From Liquidambar formosana (lineage: Eukaryota; Streptophyta; Magnoliopsida; Saxifragales; Altingiaceae), in assembly GCA_039720395.1 (NCBI GenBank), contig CM077826.1, forward strand, positions 27,236,430-27,300,429: a stretch of DNA of 64,000 bases. Reading direction: 5' to 3'. Shown one piece after another: positions 56,465-64,000 of this stretch (its first letter is position 1; each line of letters opens with the position of its first letter). The position numbers and the translations under genes are program-made. The notes beneath the pieces are model-generated. The model was given only the letters and a program-made list of their open reading frames with translations, was not told the origin of the DNA and did no database searches.

Positions 56465-57067
56465 CTAAGGCTTCCAAGCTCAAGACAAACATAACTATTT
56501 TATTTAATAAGGCTATATTTGTCATTTTAAATGGGTGAATTCTAGTTGAAAGTATATAGACACAAAACGTTTATTAAACGTGTTACTTCAAGTAAAAAAC
56601 AGGTTATGCAAGTTGAATGTTGAAAATGATCTATTTATTATATGGGTTATGCGGATTGACCTAAATAGATTACAAAAAACCTAGTTTGTCACCTCTAAAT
56701 TAGAGATTAAGGGTTGTTTGGTAAACTTGAAAACCTGACTAACTGGGATAAGTATAGTCAATTTTGATTTAACACTATTTGGTAAATTTCTTTTTCCTAC
56801 TAATTAGTTTAGTTTTTTTTTCTCAAAATAAGGCATAAACACAAATTTTTTCAAACCAACTATAAGTTAGTTTATTTAAAAGTCAGATAACAGTTATAAA
56901 CTAGATATAGTGAGCGTTTGGTGTATCGTTTGGGAGGCCTCAAAAAGCCTTTTGAAGGATAAAAATCATTTTCATTATTTGACAAGTGTTTGGTGAGTTA
57001 CTCAAACTACCTTTTAGAAAAGGTAAAAGAATGTAAGAGATAAAATTAAAAAATATTAATGTTTATC

Positions 57068-57098
<31 letters not shown>

Positions 57099-60000
57099 AA
57101 TGACTTTTACACACTTATGTGTACGCCAAACATACACATAAGTGTGCATTTGGTGTATAGTTTCAAAATAAAAAGGCCTTTTCAAAATTTCATTTTTAAA
57201 AAGGCATTTGAAAGACATATTTTAAAAGTCATTTTGTGTAAAAAATAGATAAACATTAAGATTTTTTACTTTTATTGCTTACATTCTTTTGCTTTTTCAA
57301 TTTTTGTTAAACTGCCTTTTTAGAGTAAATGATTTTTTTCTGAAGTAAATTCCTTTCCATTTTCCCAAATAGACCTTAGAAGTGAATTCCATTCCATTTT
57401 CCTAAAACTATGATCGGCAACCATAAAAGAAAGGAGAATAATTCATTTAATAATAAAAAAAATGAATGGAAATGAAATTCATTTTCCTTTGCTTAGTTTG
57501 GTACAAAAGGAGTAGTAAATAAATGAATTCAATAAGATCTTTTATTTTTCTTATAACCCTCTTAATAAATCTAGTTCCTTTGAAATTCCAACCCTACCGA
57601 ATTTCAGCTCCCATCAAATCTCTTTTAATTCATTTCTTATTTCAAATCATCCATCCTTTTCATTCCCTCAAAATCCCTCAATTCCAAACAAAACACAGCG
57701 AAAATCTCCTCACCGTCACAGAAGGCATATTGCTGACCAGAGATCCTTTATCCGCACACGAAAATCTCCAATTATGTTGTCAATGCTCAACGTTTCTCAG
57801 GAAAATCGATATAACGACTAAACGGGATTATCTCAAAATCGTGGTCATCTTGGATTCTAATCTCCACAGTCCACTCCTGGTACCTTCCCATTACCCTTTC
57901 TCTCTCTCTCTCTGGTTCAGTAATACATACCATGTTGTATCATTCTCTTGCTTATTCTGTCTTTTGTCATCTCCATAACGCTCCGTTCGGTGTCCGAGAA
58001 ACCATAGGAAGGTAAACGGAAACTTGGGATGCTAAACAAGTTGGGTTTGAATTGGCTGTTGTAAGACTCCCAAGTTTTCTTTTCTTTCCCTACAATTTCT
58101 CAGCAACCAAACGGGACACAAATTTACTTTAGTTTCTTTCAATTGGCTGATGTTTGGGTCTCTTTGCTTAATAATCATTGGAAGCACTTTTTTTCTATGC
58201 AAGTGGAGGTTTAGAGCTGTTAAACATAGGGTTTGGTAGTAACCGCAAGAAGTAATTAGAACTTGCTGTGGATGCACAAAAGAAGAATTCAGAGTAATGC
58301 TTATGGAGTGGTTAGAACATCTGTAGTTAATAGTCACTAGGTCAAGTTATATACTTGAGTTCAGAGCAATGCTCGTGGAGTGTTTGATGGGTGGAGATTA
58401 TGATGGAAGGGTTAGGATTGGACTCAAAAGATCCCATGGGGCTTTATTGTGGTAATAGAGATGCAATTGACATTGCTTGTAACTCAGTGTGTAGCATGAC
58501 AGGATGAATTACGCCCAAGTGGATTGGCACTTCATCAAAGATAAACTGATTCTTTTTGTTTCTTCCTTCTTATTTATGTCGGGACCGTTGATTCTTGCTG
58601 ATACCTATAAAAAGCCTTATGCCGGCACTTCTAATGGGGAACATACTCAATGTGTGGCGTATATAAAATTTTGGGCTCACAGATTCTTTTGGTATTCTTG
58701 TTGAATAAGTGGGATTTTCAAACTGAGTTGGCTGTTACTTTTAAGCGATTGTTACTTTTTCTATGGCATTCTTTTAATCAGCTGTTATTGAAGGTTATAA
58801 GACTAGTGGAAGCTCAAGAGAAAATCCTTATCTGGACATAAACATATTCCATCTTCTTAAACATGTTAAAAAACATTTTCAAAGTGGTGATTAGTTGTCT
58901 TTAATGAAAGCTTTCTAAGTGAAGCTAATTTAGGGAAAGGGGTATGATGTATCCAATGATGTTGACTAAAACTTTGTTGATGGCTTGACGCGGCATCACT
59001 GTTGGTTTTAAAGGCCCTTAATTTATTTATTATTATTTTTTTCACATAAAGAAAGAGGGAAAAAGAAATAAATGTTTCTCAATTGCTAAATATAAGTTTT
59101 TTACAACGAAAGCATTCCTTGATGGGAACTGTGTGATTTAGACAGCTGATCAATGAAAACCAACAGTTTATGATGACCTTGGTTACACATACTTCAATTT
59201 TCTGTGTAAATTATCTCCAATTAATTTTTTGTCCTCTTTCTAGTACTAGATTATTGTACAGATTCAGGAATTTGATTCTTATCTAATACCTTCTGGTTCT
59301 GGTTATTTTCCCATCAATTTTGGACAGAAAATGCATTTTGTGCTTTGACAGAGATACTATGTGTTGGACACTGCAAGTTTGCAGCTTCTCAAAATCTAGT
59401 CATAAGGGCACAACTGTGTGCGTATGTGAACTTACTATATTGACCAGATAAATCTCTCTAATTTATCGTAGGTTGTGCATTTTCTTTTTTCCTTTTTTTT
59501 TTTGCTTGTATTCACATCTTTGAAGGAAATATTGGTGGACTCTCTTATAAGAGTCCAAAAAAGCGTTGGACATGGGTGGATGTGGTTTTGTGTTTCTCTT
59601 TAGATTTAGATTTAATAGATTTTGTTGGAGCTATAAGTCTTTCATTTCTCCTTCTAGTAATAATGTTTAAGGTAGAAGCTTACTTTTGTATCTAGCAAGT
59701 GAAAATGTTTTGACAGTTTAAATCTAAGCTCAGGTTACTAAAGTACCTAACAAAGTCTTCATAAATAAATTATTCCATGTACTTTTTTTATATCTCACAA
59801 AATTTTGAAGTTTGAACATATTTACGTACTTGTTTCCCATGTTATTATTGTATTGAAGAGCTATATCATAACATACGTAAGAATTTTTATGTTACAGTTA
59901 GCTAACAATTATATAAATTCTGACACAATGCCTTCCTCTGCCTTTGATATTGTTTTCCTACCATTAAAGGTACAGAGGAAACTGCAGATCCCTAACATTG

Positions 60001-60149
60001 TATGCACTGATAGGGTTTCTGGTTAGGTGTTTTGGCCTGCTAAATGAAGTTGAATATTTCAAGATCCTAGTATATAAGATGAAGGAAAATGTTCAATTCA
60101 AAATTTGTAAACCTTCCATTTTCCAGAATGGTTAGAGTTTGGATATTTC
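56465..60149. other. gene-free interval with foldback repeats
   Basis: Apart from the inverted repeat at 57007-57325, no gene or element is supported. A 151-codon frame at 57523-57978 has no recognisable domain. 58000-60149 is AT-rich with many stops in all frames. Confidence 0.4.
57007..57325. repeat. long inverted repeat with central hairpin (foldback/MITE pair)
   Basis: Left arm 57007-57106 and right arm about 57222-57325 pair, sharing AAAAGAATGTAAG, TTAATGTTTATC and ACACAAAATGACTTTTA. Between them is a perfect hairpin: CACACTTATGTGTA, nine-base loop, TACACATAAGTGTG (about 57109-57145). GTTTGGTGTA-like termini at 56917 and 57149 suggest two members of one MITE family head to head. Confidence 0.65.
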
Positions 60150-61035
60150 TGATAAGTGGCATGGTGATTTGTATCGAACTATCAATCGTTTGGCAAAAGG
60201 AGGAGAGTAGGGAGAACAATGTATATGCACTTAAGAATAATGTGAAGGAAAAGTAGAAATTTGAAACATGTCAAGTAAATTGAAGGTGAGGATCAAAGAG
60301 TTTGAGGATGAAATTTAGGAAAGGTGGAAGAGTTATTTTCGTAATTTGGCTAATGAATATTGAAAACTATATAACGATTGAAGTTTGGAAAATTTTTTAT
60401 GCTCATAATGTGCCTAGAAATTGTAGGGCTTTTTTTTTTTTCCTTTTCTTTTTCCCTCCCTCCAAAAAGTTAGGGTGTGTGAAGTTTGGGAAGTTTGGGT
60501 AGTTTTTTGGAAAAAGTGTGAAGTTTTGGAAGCCTTTGGGAAAATACAAAAAGGTACCGTACATGATAGTATTCCTATTGGCTATTGAAGCGTGGAAGTG
60601 TATGGAGGATTATGATGTACCATTGGTTGACTAACATGTTCAATAAGATTAAAAAACCTAAGAAAATGCGTAATGAAGAGAAGAAAAGTATTTTGGTACC
60701 TATATAGATGAGAAAATGTGTAATGAAAGAAAAGAAAAGGTATTTTGGTACCTATATATACGAAATGTTATATTCATGATTGCATCGACTATTATGGTTT
60801 CAAAGCTATGGGCATATTGGGAAATATGAAGGTATTGGAAAAATGTGTTTGGTTTTATGCTAAGTAGCCGAATGGGTTTATTTGCTTAGCCAATTACTGA
60901 TAAGGTTTAGAGGAAAGAAGAAGGAATTGCATGGTATTTATAGATTTAGAAAAGGAATATGATGGGATTCTTAGAATGTCAATGTGGTGGGTTATGGATG
61001 AGAAAGAGGTATCGAATGGATATATTGGTGTGATC
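60150..61035 (+). pseudogene. LINE (non-LTR) reverse transcriptase relic
   Basis: With frameshifts the plus strand reads as the LINE RT region: ERWKSYFRN-like (about 60318), IPIEAWKCMEDY (about 60570), FNKI.KTKK (about 60640), KSILVPIY (about 60690), then LHMVFIDLEKEYD-like with MSMWWVMDEKEVSNGYIGVI (about 60930-61030). This is the order of fingers and palm of plant LINE RTs. A segment of about 50 bp (GTATTTTGGTACCTATATA) is tandemly repeated at 60660-60760. There are many stops. It ends near a long T run at 61077. Confidence 0.7.
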
Positions 61036-61803
61036 ACGGACATTAGGCTTCTTCAAGTTTAGTCTTAAGAATACCTTTTTTTTTTTTTTTTTTTTTTTTC
61101 GGTTACCATATCTTGTTACTATAGCTTGTGTGTTGCAGGGACTTGTCACTTAACCCAAAGTACCTGGTTTGACATGACATGGCACAACACGGGGACGAGA
61201 ATGGAATCTGTGCCGGACACGACATGTCATAGTCACATGCTGGAGATTTTTGAATCCTTTTTGGCCAATTCCCCATATCCTAAATTTGAAATTTTGATGA
61301 ATCCGACTCCTAGATACCCGCCCCCACACCCACACTTGAGTCCACGTAATGTAGACCATAGCAATAACTAGCATGGGAATATTTTGGTATAGAGACAAGT
61401 GAATTTCCAATGGCAATAGCAATAGGCTTACATTTAATGGTGAGCTTTGAGCCCTTAATCTTTTTCTTTGGTCATGGATGACCTCACTAGGCATAGTTTG
61501 ATGATGATATGTTATTAATTAATGACATTAGAGTAAAAACTGAATTCTAAATTAGAACACTGGAGAGATAATTTAGAATCTAAATATTTGAACATAGCAG
61601 GTCTAGGATTATATGGAATAATGTTGTAGTTTTGTTTGGGACTGTGTTTTGTTTTGTCTAGGTGAAATGAAACATTACCATTACTGGACTGAACTCATGT
61701 TTTGTTGTGGGTTAATCATAATTGTGTGTTTCCTTTCCCAAAAAAAAAAAAAAAAAATCGAAAGGTGTGTTTATGTATATCTGTCTCTGTGTTTATGTGA
61801 TTT
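61036..61803. other. no recognised feature
   Basis: Contains T runs (61077-61099), GACATGACATGGCACAACAC-like short repeats at 61170-61230 and an A run at 61740-61757. No gene supported. Confidence 0.4.
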
Positions 61804-61808
61804 GATAA

Positions 61809-62082
61809 TGTAACACCACGGATATTTATTATATGTTAATTTGAAATTATATTGGGGTTAAGATTTGGAGAGATATCTTGTTGACTTAATTTATTTGTTA
61901 TTTTTATAAAATTGATGTAAGTTTTATTTAATGAGTTGAGCATTGTATATTGATGAGTTTTGGGTTAGACACCGCTTTCCGTAGCTGTACTATATTTTGT
62001 AATTTCAAAGGAAAATAATTTTTTAGAGAGTTTTTATTTGTACGGGGCTCATAAAATTGAACATGTTTTGAGGGTCGTTACA
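61809..62082 (+). repeat. 5' LTR of the TRIM-like element
   Basis: 274 bp, TGTAACACC...GGGTCGTTACA. Confidence 0.9.
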
Positions 62083-62583
62083 TTTGGTATTAGAGCAAAG
62101 GACGACTTTGACTTCTTGATGAAGGATGCTGTGACAAGAGGCCCAAGAGACCAAGAGTCCCAAGAGTCCCAATAGGCTCAAGTGGGTGAGGGTGAGGGTG
62201 AGATTGAGAGAACCAAGAGTCCCAATAGTCCCAATATGCTCAAGGTGGGTGAGGGTGAGGGTGAGGTTGAGGGATGAGTCACAGAATTCCACATCGGAAG
62301 CGGACGAGTCCAAGATCTGGGCAAAGAAACTCAAAGTATTGTTTTATTATGAAATGAGGTTGTTGAGTTTGTATTGCGAGTGGTATTGTGGTTTCTTTTG
62401 AAATTATTGATGAGAGATACAATACCTTGTGAGTTTTGGAAATGTATTTTATTGAGAAAGAAATTTTTTTATTCTATGAGCTCTTTTAAATTTGAGTTAC
62501 GCAGCAGAAGCGTAGTGGTATAAGGTATTTTATTCAAAGCTATTCAAATTTCGAGGATGAAATTTTTTTTAAGGTTGGTGGAA

Positions 62584-62863
62584 TGTAACACCCCAGATAG
62601 TTATTATATGTTAATTTGAAATTACATTGGGGTCAAGATTTGGAGAGATATCTTGTTGACTTAATTTATTTGTTATTTTTATAAAATTGATGTATGTTTT
62701 ATTTAATGAGTTGGGCATTGTATATTGATGAGTTTTGGGTTAGCCACTGCCACTGCTTTCTGCAGCTGTACTATATTTTGTAATTTCAATGGAAAATCAT
62801 TTTTCAGAGAGTTTTTATTTGTATGGAGCTCATAAAATTGAACGTGTTTTGAGGGTCGTTACA
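62584..62863 (+). repeat. 3' LTR of the TRIM-like element
   Basis: 280 bp. Differs from the 5' LTR by scattered substitutions and a 6 bp CCACTG insertion near 62746. Confidence 0.9.
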
Positions 62864-62868
62864 GATAA

Positions 62869-63272
62869 CATGCCAAATATTGGTATAAAATCATAAAATC
62901 TAATTTCTCCATTAAGTTTTCCAGTTGAAGCTGGTAGCCTTAATGCAGGTAATGCTTCCCAAACCTGAACCCACCTGATCTTCATACATACCAGGAGAGA
63001 TGAAACAACCCAATAATTGTATTCTACTCTAGGCATAGGGAAGGTTATAATGGTTATTACACATTCCTAAATTGTCTTCCATCTCTGCACCATGATGCAA
63101 AACTCTACTAAATGAACTTAACTTTTAAGGAGATGATGGCCAATGGCAGTGCCCTGAGTGAATAAAATATTGATGTTATTTGGTTAGGGAAAAGACAGCA
63201 TAATGCATCTGTGTGTGTGTGAAATTTTAGGTAATGAAAACAGGCTGGCTGAAAGCTTCATTACTAGGCAGA
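62869..63272. other. no recognised feature
   Basis: AT-rich DNA between the TRIM-like element and the LINE tail. Confidence 0.4.
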
Positions 63273-64000
63273 TTTTTTTTTTTTTTTTTTTTGATGTAGT
63301 AAAATTGTATTAAAAAGAATAGACTAAGCTCAAGTACATGAGACAGATACAAGAACAAAGCAAAAAGAAAAGGTACAAATGAAAGACCCCTTTTATAACT
63401 TTAGGGAATCAAGGAAGTGAACAAAAGAAGGATTGCTAATGTTAGCAAAACTAGTATACCACCAAAAAAGATTCTTAGTAAGCACGGACTTGAGCTCAAT
63501 GACCAATTTTTCAATCCCTTCAAAAGTCCTAAGATTCCTCTCCCTCCAAAGACACCAAAAAATAGCATGAGGGGCCATTTTCCAAACCACTTTAGCTTGT
63601 TTATTACCACCTTTTAACCACCAACCCGAGAGGAGATCAAAAGTAGAAGACGGGAGGGCCCAATGAACACCAAATAAATTGAAAATGAGCATCCAAAGGC
63701 TCCTAGCCACCAAACAATGGATGAAGAGATGATCCACCGTTTCCGCCTTCTCTTTACACAAGATACATCTATTAGGCAAAACCAATCCTCTTCCAATAAG
63801 GTGATCCAGGGTCAAGCATTTATTACCACACACCAACCAACAAAAAAAAAACCACCTTAGAAGGAGCCGAAGTAATCCAAATATTCTTAGCCGGTAAGAA
63901 AGGAATTCCTAACAGCCTTAAGGAATTGAAGAAAGATTTTATGGAGAAAAGTCCTTTGGAATCCTTACGCCACACCAAGGAGTCATTCTCAACCACCAAA
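63273..64000 (-). pseudogene. LINE 3' end with reverse-transcriptase zinc-binding domain, cut by the window edge
   Basis: On the minus strand the reading enters at the window edge (NDSLVWRKDSKGLFSIKSFF, then APSKVVFF). It continues after a one-base shift in an A9/T9 run (63842-63850) as CWLVCGNKCLTLDHLIGRGL. The zf-RVT motif CILCKEKAETVDHLFIHC follows, then SLWMLIFNLFG, and the stop at 63393. A 20 bp poly-A tail (poly-T at 63273-63292 on the plus strand) marks the 3' end. This is the C-terminal domain of plant L1-type ORF2. The frameshift makes this copy inactive. Confidence 0.85.

Larger units (their letters stand above)
61809..62863 (+). mobile_element. TRIM-like nonautonomous LTR retrotransposon, complete
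   Basis: Two LTRs (61809-62082, 274 bp; 62584-62863, 280 bp) start TGTAAC and end GTTACA. Perfect GATAA duplications flank them (61804-61808, 62864-62868). A primer-binding site TGGTATTAGAGC (62085-62096) follows the 5' LTR, and the purine-rich end GGTTGGTGGA precedes the 3' LTR. The 501 bp interior has no protein domain but holds GTGAGG repeats in two copies (about 62184-62204 and 62245-62272). LTR divergence is a few percent by eye, so it is older than the copia element at 41911. Confidence 0.93.

Noticed and set aside
57523..57978. 151-codon open frame, + strand
   Set aside because: No recognisable domain, hydrophobic AT-driven composition, and part of it resembles the repeat at 55855-55985.

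Overview
The window is plant nuclear DNA, almost certainly from a eudicot. It is AT-rich, intron-containing and packed with transposable elements. I recognise two apparently intact host genes, both on the minus strand: a plastid-type D-3-phosphoglycerate dehydrogenase (33058-37478, five exons, 626 codons before the stop) and a secreted HOTHEAD/(R)-mandelonitrile-lyase-like GMC oxidoreductase (52051-54421, three exons, 549 codons). Their exon joins were worked out by eye from splice signals and both give continuous frames. No tRNA, rRNA or CRISPR array was seen. I cannot name the species.

Layout. 1-8294 is the 3' part of a decayed SIRE-type Ty1/copia element: pol relic, an extra 3' ORF relic, polypurine tracts and a 3' LTR that is itself interrupted by an Ogre/Tat-like LTR at about 5650-7193. 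The copia LTR ends at 8294, inside the 5' part of a FAR1/MULE transposase relic (8295-10923, +). Tail-to-tail with this lies a relic Ulp1-type (C48) cysteine protease gene (12149-15900, -), the cargo typical of Kaonashi-like MULEs. The N-terminal half of the Ulp1-like gene occurs again in inverted orientation at 19520-21621, making a large inverted repeat. Its spacer is filled with G-rich repeats of about 270 bp, three of which were duplicated again as an 835 bp tandem unit. A third partial copy of that unit, preceded by a 26 bp scrap of the FAR1 relic, sits at 24625-24873.

22-33 kb is gene-poor: probable Gypsy-type LTR remnants in both orientations (about 22330-24105 and 30116-31440), a Stowaway MITE (27586-27866), a duplicated CA/TA microsatellite block, a long-TIR foldback element (28984-29362) and a reversed fragment of the same SIRE LTR family (31461-31710). 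The dehydrogenase gene follows, with a MITE in intron 2 flanked by a perfect 9 bp target duplication. Next come a decayed copia gag (40541-41560) and then a complete Ty1/copia element of the TNT1 type (41911-46757): one uninterrupted 1293-codon gag-pol, two 427 bp LTRs that look identical, TSD TGTCA. Its LTR carries four consecutive perfect hairpins, each closed by a GNA triloop.

46.8-64 kb holds a Tourist-like MITE (47327-47536), a nonautonomous hAT element (49750-50369, TSD CTAACCAT), the GMC oxidoreductase gene, SINE-like and foldback repeats, a LINE reverse-transcriptase relic (60150-61035, +), a small non-coding LTR element of TRIM type (61809-62863, TSD GATAA) and the 3' end of another LINE (63273 to the window edge, -). 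The two host genes are metabolic genes without an obvious shared pathway; everything else is repeat history.
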